From the NCBI GenBank assembly GCA_033762735.1, contig JANRLJ010000040.1:159415-223414 (forward strand): DNA of 64,000 nt, written 5' to 3'. Each line of letters starts with the position of its first letter. Within the stretch, counting starts at the first letter, position 1. The DNA is from JANRLJ01 sp033762735. GTDB taxonomy: Bacteria > Chloroflexota > Anaerolineae > Aggregatilineales > Phototrophicaceae. A program made the translations under genes and the position numbers. Under the pieces are notes generated by a model that saw only the letters and a program-made list of their open reading frames with translations, did no database searches and was not told where the DNA came from. Shown here one piece after another: positions 46,660 through 55,591 of the stretch.

Positions 46660-46688
46660 TTGACAAAAGGAACCCACAATGATAGCCT
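46660..46688 (+). promoter_or_regulatory. Candidate promoter of the aspartate kinase gene
   Basis: A consensus TTGACA (46660-46665) is followed after 17 bases by a poor -10 TAGCCT. About 115 bases separate it from the GTG start, a region with short hairpins but no recognised riboswitch. Confidence 0.35.
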
Positions 46689-46803
46689 GACACCTTATTG
46701 TAGCGCAGGTTTGCGCCTAATCCAGTTCAGGACGCGCATGGGGATAACCCCAGGGAACACCCCCAGGTCAATCTCTCCTTAACGATAAAGCATTGGGGTC
46801 ATC

Positions 46804-48219
46804 GTGAGCACATTGACCATGAAGTTCGGCGGCTCGTCCGTCGGCACGACCACAGCACTCACACAGGTCGTCAGCATCGTGCTGCAGGAATATGAACGCT
46901 GGGATCGGCTGATCGTCGTCGCGTCCGCGCTCGAAGGCGTGACCGACCAGCTCCTTGAGGCCGCGCATCTGGCTCAACTGGCGAACCGACGAGGCTACCG
47001 TCGCATCACGGCCACCCTGCGCCAGCGCCATTTAGCCCTGGTCGAACACCTGCCGCTGGGGCCGACCGAACGCAGCACCCTGCAGGCCGACATCGATAAA
47101 CTGCTGTTCGAGATGCTGGACATCTGCCAGACACTCGCGGACGGCGCACCCGAAAAGAAGGTTACGCCGGATAAAGTCGATGCCATTGTCGGCGTTGGGG
47201 AGCGCCTTTCCGCCCGCATTATCGCCGCGCTGCTGCGACAGAACGCGATTCGGGGGGTTGCCATCGACGCGACGGAAATTATCATTACTGACAGCACCTA
47301 TGGCAGCGCTGTGCCCAACATGGCGCTTACCCGCCAGCGCATTCAGCAGAACCTGCTGCCCATGCTCGACCGCCGCATCGTCCCTGTGGTCACGGGCTTT
47401 ATCGCGGGCACACCCGATGGAAAGCCCACCACGCTTGGGCGCGGCGGCAGTGATTACACTGCTTCTCTCCTGAGCATCTGCGCGGGCGCGAAGGAAGTGT
47501 GGATCTGGACGGACGTGGACGGGATGATGTCCACCGATCCTCGTGAAGTACCCGAAGCGCGTGTTGTCCCCGAACTCTCCTATGATGAAGTGGCGGAACT
47601 GGCCTATTTCGGCGCACGCATCCTCCATGCACGTATGGTGCGCCCACTTCAGGAGCATCAGATTCCGCTGCGTGTCAAAAACGTCTTCAAACCGCAGCAG
47701 CCCGGCACCCTGATTCACAGCAGCGTTCCCCGTATTACCCGCTCGATCAAAGCCGTCACCGCCATTCAGGGACTCGCACTGACCGCCGCCCGCAACGGGT
47801 CGCTCTCGGCCATTTCGGCGCTCGTTGATGAGACCCTTTACCAGACCATCGGCAGTCACGCCGATGTGATGATTTCCTCGCAGTCATCGTCCCACAGCTT
47901 CCTGGCCTTTGTGATTCCCCCGCTGGCCGGGCCCGATGCGATTCACAGCTCGCAGATGGCGCTGGAAGAAAAGCTGCGCATTTTTCCAGAGACGGGCTGG
48001 CGCGTGATGCCGATCAGTATTATCTCCGCCATCGGCACCAATCTGGACAGCGTGAACACCCTGACGGCCAGCATCTTCCAGGCATTGGACACGATTCGCA
48101 TTCTGGCGCTTTCGCAGGGCCCCTCGCATTGCAGCCTGTCCATCGTGGTCGAGCCGCAAAATGCCGATGCAGCGCTCCGGCGGCTGCACGCCCTCACGAC
48201 GACACAGGTCAACCGCTGA
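46804..48219 (+). CDS. lysC: Aspartate kinase
   Basis: A 471-residue aspartokinase, first enzyme of the Lys/Thr/Met pathway. The kinase domain shows MKFGGSSVGTTTAL, the Arg/Ser site GRGGSDYTASLL and VWIWTDVDGMMSTDPREVPE. Two ACT domains (about 315-470) should bind a feedback inhibitor. Translation starts at GTG. No fused homoserine dehydrogenase. It ends 4 bases from the convergent glnA gene, with no terminator between them. Confidence 0.95.
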   Translation: MSTLTMKFGGSSVGTTTALTQVVSIVLQEYERWDRLIVVASALEGVTDQLLEAAHLAQLANRRGYRRITATLRQRHLALVEHLPLGPTERSTLQADIDKLLFEMLDICQTLADGAPEKKVTPDKVDAIVGVGERLSARIIAALLRQNAIRGVAIDATEIIITDSTYGSAVPNMALTRQRIQQNLLPMLDRRIVPVVTGFIAGTPDGKPTTLGRGGSDYTASLLSICAGAKEVWIWTDVDGMMSTDPREVPEARVVPELSYDEVAELAYFGARILHARMVRPLQEHQIPLRVKNVFKPQQPGTLIHSSVPRITRSIKAVTAIQGLALTAARNGSLSAISALVDETLYQTIGSHADVMISSQSSSHSFLAFVIPPLAGPDAIHSSQMALEEKLRIFPETGWRVMPISIISAIGTNLDSVNTLTASIFQALDTIRILALSQGPSHCSLSIVVEPQNADAALRRLHALTTTQVNR

Positions 48220-48223
48220 GCGT

Positions 48224-49558
48224 TTAATAGCGCGGCAGATAGCGGTCGATCTCCCACTGTGTCACCTGTCGGTTGTATTCATCCAATTCCTGTCGTTTGG
48301 CGGAAAGATAGCGGTCGCTGATGTACGGCCCCAGCGCAGCCAGGATCACATCACTCTGGCTGAGCGCGTCGAGCGCCTCCCCCAGAGACAGCGGCAGCAT
48401 CTCCACCTGCCGCAGCCGACTCCGGTTTTGCGTCAGCAGCGTTTCTTCCAGCGGCGCTGGCAGGGTCGTCCCCTGCTGGATTCCATCCAGCCCGGCCTGG
48501 AGCATAACCGCTGTCGCCAGATAGGGGTTGCTGCTCGGATCGGGCGAACGCAGTTCCAGCCGCGTGTGCGATTCCATTCCGGCAGACATACTCGGTACGC
48601 GGATCAGTGCAGCACGGTTGATGTGCGCCCAACTGACGTACATGGGCGCTTCAAAACTTGTTCCGAGCCGCTTATACGAATTGACCAGCGGCGAGAGCAC
48701 CGCTGTCATCGCCCGCGCATGGCACAACTGCCCGGCCAGGAAAAAGCGGGCGATCTCCGACAGGCCATATTCATGCCCCGCGTCAACGAACAGGTTTTCA
48801 TCACTGCTGATGTTGTGCAGGCTTTGATGCGTGTGCATCCCCGAACCGGGCAAATCAGCACTTGGACGCGGCATGAACGTGCAGTAGAGGCCGTGCCGCT
48901 GCGCCACCGCCTTCAGCGCCACCCGCGCCGTCAGGATTTGATCGGCAGAGGTGAGCGCGTCGTTATAGTGGAAGTCGATTTCATGCTGCCCGTAGCCGAT
49001 TTCAGAATGGGCAGAATCGACCCGAATGCCCATCGCTTCCAGCACGATCAGCATTTTCCGCCGGATGACCTGCGCTTCATCGGTGGACATATCGAAGTAG
49101 CTGGCCTGGTCAGTCGGCGTGGACGTGATCGGATTGCCAGCAGCATCGGTCTTAAACAGGAAAAACTCCATCTCAATCCCAGTCTTGAAGCGATAGCCCT
49201 GCGCTTCCGCCTGCCGCAGCACCCGAATCAGCGCCCCGCGCGGGCAGCCGATGAACGGTTCGCCCTGCGGTGTGTAGATGGCACAGATTAGCCGGGCAGT
49301 AGGTTCAGTGTCACGTTCCCAGGGGAGAAGCGCAAAAGTGTTGGGGTCGGGCATCAGCACCATATCGCTTTCGGCCACCCGCGCGAAACCATCAATTGAG
49401 GAGCCATCAAAGTGCGTTCCGCGTTCAATCGCGCGTTCAAGCTGCCCGGTGGGGATGGTCATGCTCTTGACCACGCCCGTGATGTCGGTAAACCACAGGT
49501 CAATAAACCGGATGCCGTGTTCCTTCACAGCCGCCAGCACATCTTCTTTGGTCATCAT
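48224..49558 (-). CDS. glnA: Glutamine synthetase, type I
   Basis: A 444-residue ammonia-assimilating enzyme. The metal- and substrate-binding motifs are EMEFFLF, the Glu-rich segment HSEIGYGQHEIDF, MPRPSADLPGSGMHTHQSL and the C-terminal NPYLATAVMLQAG. ATG at 49558 (start MMTKEDVLA) is preferred over ATG at 49591 because TTGGAG precedes it and the extra 11 residues do not fit the family. It is last in the long minus-strand aromatic run; GS supplies glutamine for anthranilate synthesis, but the coupling is inference. Confidence 0.96.
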   Translation of the reverse strand: MMTKEDVLAAVKEHGIRFIDLWFTDITGVVKSMTIPTGQLERAIERGTHFDGSSIDGFARVAESDMVLMPDPNTFALLPWERDTEPTARLICAIYTPQGEPFIGCPRGALIRVLRQAEAQGYRFKTGIEMEFFLFKTDAAGNPITSTPTDQASYFDMSTDEAQVIRRKMLIVLEAMGIRVDSAHSEIGYGQHEIDFHYNDALTSADQILTARVALKAVAQRHGLYCTFMPRPSADLPGSGMHTHQSLHNISSDENLFVDAGHEYGLSEIARFFLAGQLCHARAMTAVLSPLVNSYKRLGTSFEAPMYVSWAHINRAALIRVPSMSAGMESHTRLELRSPDPSSNPYLATAVMLQAGLDGIQQGTTLPAPLEETLLTQNRSRLRQVEMLPLSLGEALDALSQSDVILAALGPYISDRYLSAKRQELDEYNRQVTQWEIDRYLPRY

Positions 49559-49671
49559 CAGGGGAACTCCAAAATGCAATTTTTTAGACATTCAGGCAGT
49601 ATATACGAGGAAGATTGTGAAACGCCACAGAGGACATCACCAACAACTGTATAAGCGGATTTGGTGACGGG

Positions 49672-50121
49672 TTACAAGCGCCCGTGTTCCAGGTAATCCA
49701 GCAGCGCAGTGACGGCCAGCAGATAGCCGCGCCAGCCGAACCCGGCAATCTGCCCGACACAGACAGGCGCGAGCATCGACGTATGTCGAAAGGATTCGCG
49801 GGCGTGAATGTTGGAGAGATGGATTTCGACCACAGGCAGGCTGATGGCGCTTACGGCATCACGCAGCGCAATCGAGGTGTGCGTATAGGCACCGGGGTTG
49901 AACACCACCCCATCTGCCCAGTTCCGCGCCACATGCAGGATGTCGATTAACGCGCCCTCGTGATTGGACTGTTCCGCTCGCAGTTCGGCATGATGGCTGC
50001 GGGCGTGTTCAAGCGCCGCAGCGTTAATGTCTTCCAGCGTCATTTTGCCATACACGTCGGGTTCGCGCGTTCCCAGCAGATTCAGATTTGGCCCATGCAG
50101 CAGCAGAATTTTTCGCGTCAT
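49672..50121 (-). CDS. aroQ: 3-dehydroquinate dehydratase, type II
   Basis: A 149-residue enzyme for the third shikimate step. Type II signatures: LLLHGPNLNLLGTREPDVYG (with the catalytic Tyr), the segment QSNHEGALIDILH, NPGAYTHTSIALRDA, EIHLSNIHARESFRHTS and GFGWRGYLLA. It follows the zinc-ribbon gene by 18 bases. Confidence 0.97.
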   Translation of the reverse strand: MTRKILLLHGPNLNLLGTREPDVYGKMTLEDINAAALEHARSHHAELRAEQSNHEGALIDILHVARNWADGVVFNPGAYTHTSIALRDAVSAISLPVVEIHLSNIHARESFRHTSMLAPVCVGQIAGFGWRGYLLAVTALLDYLEHGRL

Positions 50122-50139
50122 CGTTGTGAGCCTTGTGGT

Positions 50140-50604
50140 TTATGCCGGAACCAGCGCCACCTTGTCATCCGGGCAGTCCTGCACACTGGCGGCATACGTC
50201 AGCCCACAGACCGGGCAGGTTTTCCGCGCCGTCCCCACCGCCATATTCACGACGTTGTTGGCGATCTCGCGGTCAAGCCCTTCGGCGGTCAGGTCGCGCA
50301 CCACATATTCCACCGAATAGCCGCGCTCCAGGCGAGATTTGACCGTGTTCAGCAGTTTCGCCGAATCGCCCATATTGGGGGTGCTGGGCTTGAACTTGAG
50401 AACGTCGGAGGCGTAGGTGCGGTGGCAGGTCTGGCATTCGATAAATTCGCCAATATCGCCCATTGGGATCAGCGGGATGAAATAGACCGCGAAGTAATTC
50501 TTGCCCTGCTTGCGTTCGTAGTTGCGGGTGGTCTGGCAGTGTGGGCAGAAGAACTGACCTTCACCGACGGTCTTAAAACGTGCCCGTGTGCCAAAAATAA
50601 TCAT
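50140..50604 (-). CDS. Zinc-ribbon protein of unknown function
   Basis: A 154-residue protein with three Cys motifs: CPHCQTTRNY (about 20-29), CQTCHRTY and a C-terminal CPVCGLTYAASVQDCPDDK. A hydrophobic patch FAVYFIPLIPMGDIGEF follows the first ribbon; it could dip into a membrane. Similar small zinc-ribbon proteins occur in many Chloroflexota without known role. The start overlaps the aroB stop (ATGA), so it is translated with the shikimate genes. Confidence 0.75.
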   Translation of the reverse strand: MIIFGTRARFKTVGEGQFFCPHCQTTRNYERKQGKNYFAVYFIPLIPMGDIGEFIECQTCHRTYASDVLKFKPSTPNMGDSAKLLNTVKSRLERGYSVEYVVRDLTAEGLDREIANNVVNMAVGTARKTCPVCGLTYAASVQDCPDDKVALVPA

Positions 50605-51656
50605 AACGACCTCAGCCCTTCTAAAACGCGGATGACTTCCGCTTTCGGGACATCCTCCACAATAACAGGTTGTCCCACCCCGCGCAACAGGATAAAGCGC
50701 GACTTCCCATGCTGGAACTTCTTATCCGTCGCCATCGCGGCGTAAATCGCATCCGGATCAAGCGTGCCAATGCTGCGGGGTAGGCCGACTCGTTCCAGCG
50801 TTTCATCCACCAGCGTGACCAGCGATGCATCACACAGGGACAGCGCATGGGACAACTTCGCCGCCGCCAGCAGACCGACACCGACCGCCACCCCATGCTT
50901 CCACCCGTAGGCGGTCACCTGTTCGATGGCATGAGCGAAGGTATGGCCGAGGTTCAGATGGGCACGGATACCCTGCTCAAATGGATCCTGCTGCACGACC
51001 TCCACCTTGACCATCACCGCCCGTTTGACGAGTTCCTGCGCCCGTGACTTTTCCCACAACGCCGGGTCAAGCAGTGCGTCATCCGCCAGCAGCCCATGCT
51101 TGATGACCTCGGCCATGCCGCAGCGCCATTCAATATCCGGCAGCGTTTGCAGCAGATTGGGGTCCATAATCACCAGATCGGGCTGCTTAAATGCGCCGAC
51201 CAGATTCTTCCCTTGCAGCAAATCCACCCCGACCTTACCGCCCACGCTCGAATCGACCATTGCAAGCAGCGAGGTGGGCACTTGCAGCAGATAGACCCCG
51301 CGCATATACGTCGCGGCTGCAAACCCGGCGGTATCGCCAACGACGCCGCCGCCAAAAGCGACTACCACCCCGCGACGATCTAACCCGGCACGAACGAATT
51401 CGTCGTAGAGCCGCGCTGTGGTTTCGAGGGTTTTGTAGGCTTCGCCGTCAGGAATCGTAATGAGCTTCGCCTGCGGCAGCGCCTCTGCCAGCATTTCGCG
51501 GTACAGCGCGGCCAGCGTGTCATTCGTGACGATCACCGCCTGCGCCGGGACGCGATGCGCAAAACGCTTTAACCCATCCGGCTCGATGATGATGTCATAG
51601 CCATCACTGAACGCAGGCGCTTCAAGGCGAATCACATCCGTCAACTGCCGCGCCAT
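50601..51656 (-). CDS. aroB: 3-dehydroquinate synthase
   Basis: A 351-residue NAD- and metal-dependent enzyme that closes the ring in the second shikimate step. Motifs are DGEAYKTLET, the NAD loop AFGGGVVGDTAGFAA, VPTSLLAMVDSSVGGKVGV, the metal ligands in CGMAEVIKHG and HLNLGHTFAHAIE. The start overlaps aroK by 16 bases. Confidence 0.97.
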   Translation of the reverse strand: MARQLTDVIRLEAPAFSDGYDIIIEPDGLKRFAHRVPAQAVIVTNDTLAALYREMLAEALPQAKLITIPDGEAYKTLETTARLYDEFVRAGLDRRGVVVAFGGGVVGDTAGFAAATYMRGVYLLQVPTSLLAMVDSSVGGKVGVDLLQGKNLVGAFKQPDLVIMDPNLLQTLPDIEWRCGMAEVIKHGLLADDALLDPALWEKSRAQELVKRAVMVKVEVVQQDPFEQGIRAHLNLGHTFAHAIEQVTAYGWKHGVAVGVGLLAAAKLSHALSLCDASLVTLVDETLERVGLPRSIGTLDPDAIYAAMATDKKFQHGKSRFILLRGVGQPVIVEDVPKAEVIRVLEGLRSL

Positions 51657-52135
51657 AAGCCAATCACTTTCTCTGCAACGTCCTGAGGTTCAAGATCACT
51701 GGTGTCGATCTGATAGGGAATGGCCGCGTAGGCCTCGCGCCGCTGCTCAAGAAGCTGCTCCCAGTTGGCCGCCAGCGGACGCCCTTCACCATCGGCCAGG
51801 CGTTGATGAATAACTTCCGGCGAAGCAGTCAGGCAGACGACCAACCCTGACAGCAGCATCAGCTCACGAGTGGCCGGGTCAACCAGTGCGCCACCCCCGG
51901 TCGCGATCACCTGGGTATCACGCGCGGCCAACGATTGACAGATAATGCGTTCATAGCGCCGGAATGCCGCCTCGCCATCCTCTTTAAAAATGTCAGGGAT
52001 CGACTTTCCGAAGCGCGACTCCACTTCATCATCCGTATCGACAAAATGCCAGCCGATGAAGTCCGCGACAAGCTGTCCGACGGTCGTCTTCCCCGTCCCC
52101 ATAAACCCCGTGAGAATGATGTTTCGTGGTGTCAT
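51641..52135 (-). CDS. aroK: Shikimate kinase
   Basis: A 164-residue P-loop kinase for the fifth shikimate step. Walker A GFMGTGKTTVG, the shikimate-binding DTDDEVESRFGKSI, ATGGGALVDP and the lid RPLAANWEQLL are all present. It begins a compact unit aroK-aroB-zinc ribbon-aroQ, separated from aroC by a 213-base gap holding repeats. Confidence 0.96.
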   Translation of the reverse strand: MTPRNIILTGFMGTGKTTVGQLVADFIGWHFVDTDDEVESRFGKSIPDIFKEDGEAAFRRYERIICQSLAARDTQVIATGGGALVDPATRELMLLSGLVVCLTASPEVIHQRLADGEGRPLAANWEQLLEQRREAYAAIPYQIDTSDLEPQDVAEKVIGLWRGS

Positions 52136-52173
52136 CCATTCACCAATAGTGTTCTCGGTTGCATAAAGCTCCT

Positions 52174-52279
52174 GGACACGGCGTGCCGTGTCCCTACAGA
52201 AACGTTGATTGGCTCATCGCTGCATCCGACAAAAAACCGCCGCTTCATTTGGGGTGTTCCCGCCGGGTCGCCCCTACCC
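52174..52279. repeat. Dispersed palindromes between aroC and aroK
   Basis: 52174-52197 is GGACACGGCGTGCCGTGTCC plus CTAC, a palindrome matching 9271-9293. 52251-52279 is a degenerate copy of the GGGGCG/CGCCCCTAC type. A stretch of CTAACCACT-like short repeats follows (about 52317-52350) and runs to the aroC stop. Nothing else is visible in this 213-base gap. Confidence 0.75.
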
Positions 52280-52348
52280 AAGACCTCCAACGAAGTTTTT
52301 AGGACTTACCGAACGCACCACTAACCACTAAAAGCTAATTGCTAATCA

Positions 52349-53527
52349 CTACTCATATCCGAAGCGCCACTCGACGTTGTCCATCGGCAAATCTTCCAGA
52401 CGCGCCTGTCGCAGCGCAGCAAAACGCGGACGCATCTCGTCCAGGCTGTCGCCACCGAGCTTTTCCAGCAGCGCATCGGCCAGCACCAGCGCCAGCATCG
52501 CCTCCCCGACCGGAACCGCACGCGGCACGGCGCAAAAATCGCTCCGTTCATAGGTGGTGAGTTCAGGCTGCCCCGTCGCCAGATTAACCGACTCCGCCCC
52601 GCGCAGCATGGTGGAAATGGGCTTCATCGCCACCCGCGCCACAATCGGTTCGCCTGTCGTGATTCCGCCTTCCAGCCCACCCGCTCGGTTGCTCCGCCGC
52701 ACGAGGTTGCCGTTTTCCCCGCCGAGCGCGATGTCATCATGCACTTCGGAGCCGCGCTTGCCCGCGTTCTCGAAGCCGTCGCCGATCTCCGCGCCCTTCA
52801 TGGCATGGATGCTCATCATGGCCGCGACAATCTTCGCATCCAGCCGCCGATCCCAGTGGACATACGTCCCCAACCCCGGCGGTACATTCAGGGCGACGAT
52901 CTCAAATACCCCACCAAGCGTGTCCTTGTCGATCTTCACCTGCCGGATCGCCTCGTGCATCGCTTCCGCCGCGTTGAGATCAGGACAGCGCACATCGCTT
53001 TCCTCGCCCAGTCGGAAGCGCTCCGGGTAACTCAGGTTCAGCGGAAGCTGTGCCTTCACATCCCCGATCTGAACTACATAGCCGCCGATAACAATGCCAA
53101 ACTGCGCGAGCACTCTGCGGCATATCGCCCCGGCTGCCACGCGCATGGTCGTCTCTCGCGCACTTGAGCGTTCCAGCGTCAGGCGCAGTTCGCGATAGCC
53201 ATACTTGATCGCCCCGGTGAGATCGGCGTGACCGGGACGCGGCGTGGTCATCGGCGTGATGTCTTTTTCTTTCCAGTTTTTGAAGTCGCGGTTTTCCACC
53301 AGCAGCGCAATTGGCCCGCCCGTCGTGAGACCGTTCATCACGCCAGCGGTGATTCGCACCGTATCACGCTCGATGCTCATGCGTCCGCCGCTGCCGTAAC
53401 CCTGCTGGCGGCGGGCGAGATCGGTGTTGATGTCTTCGGGCGAAAGCGGCAATCCGGCGGGCAGCCCTTCCAGAATAGCCGTCAGCATAGGCCCATGTGA
53501 TTCGCCCGCAGTCAGAAATCGAAGCAT
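52349..53527 (-). CDS. aroC: Chorismate synthase
   Basis: A 392-residue FMN-dependent enzyme for the last shikimate step. Conserved features: FLTAGESHGPMLTAILEG, RRQQGYGSGGRMSIERD, PRPGHADLTGAIKYG, ERSSARETTMRVAAGA and GLEGGITTGEPIVARVAMKP. It starts 55 bases after the HNH-nuclease gene. Confidence 0.97.
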   Translation of the reverse strand: MLRFLTAGESHGPMLTAILEGLPAGLPLSPEDINTDLARRQQGYGSGGRMSIERDTVRITAGVMNGLTTGGPIALLVENRDFKNWKEKDITPMTTPRPGHADLTGAIKYGYRELRLTLERSSARETTMRVAAGAICRRVLAQFGIVIGGYVVQIGDVKAQLPLNLSYPERFRLGEESDVRCPDLNAAEAMHEAIRQVKIDKDTLGGVFEIVALNVPPGLGTYVHWDRRLDAKIVAAMMSIHAMKGAEIGDGFENAGKRGSEVHDDIALGGENGNLVRRSNRAGGLEGGITTGEPIVARVAMKPISTMLRGAESVNLATGQPELTTYERSDFCAVPRAVPVGEAMLALVLADALLEKLGGDSLDEMRPRFAALRQARLEDLPMDNVEWRFGYE

Positions 53528-53582
53528 AAACAGCTCTCAGCTTTCAGCGAAAAGACTTTGGTAGAGAATGATACAAACAAAT

Positions 53583-54011
53583 TCATGAATTCTCACTTAT
53601 CTTGCAAGGATACCGCCCCAACTTTAACAATTCTTGGCGATGATCCAATCGACCCTCGTCGTTGATCTGCAAAAGATCAACTGTTACCCGACCAATGGGG
53701 GTAAGCGGCTGAATTACTATCCCGCTCAGCTTAAAATGCTCATCCCATTTGTGTACTCGTGGATGGAATAAAGGTGTCAGCGTCATTGTTTCGAGATCAA
53801 TTGAGGCAATATCACTTCCCTTATGGCGATTACAATCAAAACAACTTAAGCATAAGTTATCAAGTGTCGTATGCCCGTGATGTTTTTCTGCAATCACATG
53901 GTCAACTTCGTGCGAAAAGAAACCATCATCAAAACCCAGTAAGCAATACTCACAGCAACCGTTTGTACGCTCTATCGTTGCACGGCGTAACGTTGCGGGG
54001 ATAATAGTCAT
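53583..54011 (-). CDS. HNH endonuclease
   Basis: A 142-residue single-domain HNH nuclease. The core runs CEYCLLGF, HEVDHVIAEKHHGHTTLDNL, CLSCFDCNRHKGSD, with zinc Cys pairs and the catalytic His in VDHV. A C-terminal region (about 85-142) is conserved in a cyanobacterial/Chloroflexota subgroup. Its ATG overlaps the stop of the 82-residue gene. Two 60-base lines in the gene count 37% and 43% GC, against 60% in a line of aroC, which suggests transfer. Confidence 0.9.
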   Translation of the reverse strand: MTIIPATLRRATIERTNGCCEYCLLGFDDGFFSHEVDHVIAEKHHGHTTLDNLCLSCFDCNRHKGSDIASIDLETMTLTPLFHPRVHKWDEHFKLSGIVIQPLTPIGRVTVDLLQINDEGRLDHRQELLKLGRYPCKISENS

Positions 54012-54256
54012 AAAGAAGACAGTTTCTGCCGCGCACGGACTTTGAGCATGCTCATGAAGTGGTTCATTCGGCTGAACTCGTCAAGTTCGTCCGCTTCTTC
54101 CTGGGTGAGATGTCCCTGACGATTCTTTTGCAGCAGTTCGCTGGCCCGCTGCTGCAATGCTTCTGACGGGTGAAACTGAACGATGCTTTCAAGTGTCGGT
54201 GTAGAAGCCAAAAACTCCAGAATTTCATCGAGTAAGGCATTGCGCTGAACAGCCAT
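54008..54256 (-). CDS. Small helical protein paired with the HNH nuclease
   Basis: An 82-residue acidic, all-helical-looking protein (LLQKNRQGHLTQEEADELDEF near the middle, without its first residue). I know no function, but similar small proteins sit just upstream of HNH nucleases in cyanobacteria. ATG at 54256 is preferred over TTG at 54265, which would overlap the GNAT stop. It may be an antitoxin-like partner or a chaperone for the nuclease; both are inference. Confidence 0.7.
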   Translation of the reverse strand: MAVQRNALLDEILEFLASTPTLESIVQFHPSEALQQRASELLQKNRQGHLTQEEADELDEFSRMNHFMSMLKVRARQKLSSL

Positions 54257-54261
54257 TGAAT

Positions 54262-54759
54262 TCAACCTGACTCAACCAGAATTTCCATACGCTCAGTATA
54301 CACGCGCCACCCCTGTCGTTTGTAGAACTCAATCGCATGATTGTTGAAATCCCACACCCCCAGCGTAATGCGATTGATCTTTTTCGTCCGCGCCAGGTCA
54401 ACCACCGCCTGCATCAGCGCAGCACCGTAGCCCTTCCCGCGCTGGTCATCGTTGACCGAAATCTGGTCGATCAACACGCCATCCATCGCTACTGTAAAGG
54501 GCGTGGCAGGCTGGCGCACCACCTTCGCACCGACATAGCCAACCGCCCGCCCCTCGGCTTCCGCAATGAAAAAGTGATTCTCCGGCTGCTTCAGCAGTTC
54601 CGCGTACCAGGCGATGATCTCATCATTCAACTCAGGCGGCTTAAAAATGTCCGGCCTCGCTTCATAGTGAAGCCGCTGCACAGACGCATTCAACCGCGCC
54701 AGCAGTTCGGCGTCGTTCAGTGCCGCTTTGCGAATTTGCACCGGCTGTCGGCTCATCAT
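54262..54759 (-). CDS. GNAT-family N-acetyltransferase
   Basis: A 165-residue GNAT enzyme. The acetyl-CoA-binding motif A is in DQISVNDDQRGKGYGAALM, and the end NNHAIEFYKRQGW is typical. The substrate cannot be predicted. The start overlaps the aroE stop (ATGA). The frame is open further upstream inside aroE but only from here does the protein match the family. Confidence 0.9.
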   Translation of the reverse strand: MMSRQPVQIRKAALNDAELLARLNASVQRLHYEARPDIFKPPELNDEIIAWYAELLKQPENHFFIAEAEGRAVGYVGAKVVRQPATPFTVAMDGVLIDQISVNDDQRGKGYGAALMQAVVDLARTKKINRITLGVWDFNNHAIEFYKRQGWRVYTERMEILVESG

Positions 54760-55583
54760 CCATTGCTCAGCGCTTTGCGAACCGCGTCGAACATCACGTC
54801 CAGCGGCGGCTCTACATCCGTCCAGAGCTTGAAGCCCGCCGCGCCCTGCCGCACCAGCATCCCCAATCCGCCCACTGCCCGCCCGCCCGCATCTTCGGCC
54901 TGCTGCATGAACAGCGTCTTCTGTGGGCGGTAGACCATATCGTACACGGTCACACCTTTCGGGAATGGCACACCCATAATCCAGGGCGAGTCGTCCACGT
55001 TCGGCCACATCCCGGCAGAGGTCGAATTGATGATGAGGTCAACCGGAAGCTCGACCGCTTCATCCAGCGTTTTCACGTCTACGTCACGGATATTGGCCGA
55101 AATCGCCATGTTCGCCAGCATGACCTGGGCGCGTTCCAGGGTACGATTGACCACCGTCACCCGTGCCCCCGACTGCACCAGCCCATACACGGCAGAGCGC
55201 GCCGCGCCACCCGCGCCCAACACCAGCACATTTTTCCCGGCCACAGCAATGTCATGCGCAGCCAGATCGTCCATCAACCCGACGACATCCGTGTTGGTGG
55301 CTGTGTTGTCTCGCAGATCAATCGTGTTGGCCGCGCCCACCGCCCGTACAATCGAATCCGGCTTGACAAAGCGCGTGACCGTCTCTTTATGCGGAATGGT
55401 CACGTTAATCCCAACGAAGCCATGCCGCTGCGGTTCAATCAACCCCAACTGCACGATGTCCGGCGGGACGGGCATGGCCTCGTACTTCCAGTCCATGCCT
55501 AATGCCTCAAAAGCCGCGTTATGCATGGCCGGGCTGAGCGTGTGCGTCAGCGGCCACCCGATTACGCCTACCAGTGTCGTCAT
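54756..55583 (-). CDS. aroE: Shikimate dehydrogenase
   Basis: A 275-residue NADP-dependent enzyme for the fourth shikimate step. Substrate-site motifs HTLSPAMHNAAFEALG and NVTIPHKETV (catalytic Lys), the nucleotide loop VLGAGGAARSAVYGL, and NSTSAGMWPN are present. It follows aroA by 8 bases and overlaps the GNAT gene. Confidence 0.96.
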   Translation of the reverse strand: MTTLVGVIGWPLTHTLSPAMHNAAFEALGMDWKYEAMPVPPDIVQLGLIEPQRHGFVGINVTIPHKETVTRFVKPDSIVRAVGAANTIDLRDNTATNTDVVGLMDDLAAHDIAVAGKNVLVLGAGGAARSAVYGLVQSGARVTVVNRTLERAQVMLANMAISANIRDVDVKTLDEAVELPVDLIINSTSAGMWPNVDDSPWIMGVPFPKGVTVYDMVYRPQKTLFMQQAEDAGGRAVGGLGMLVRQGAAGFKLWTDVEPPLDVMFDAVRKALSNG

Positions 55584-55591
55584 AGAGTTCG

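Noticed and set aside
46738..46782. Fourteen-codon frame MGITPGNTPRSISP before lysC, possible leader peptide
   Set aside because: Thr, Ile and Pro codons are scattered, not in a run, and no terminator hairpin with a T-run follows before lysC.
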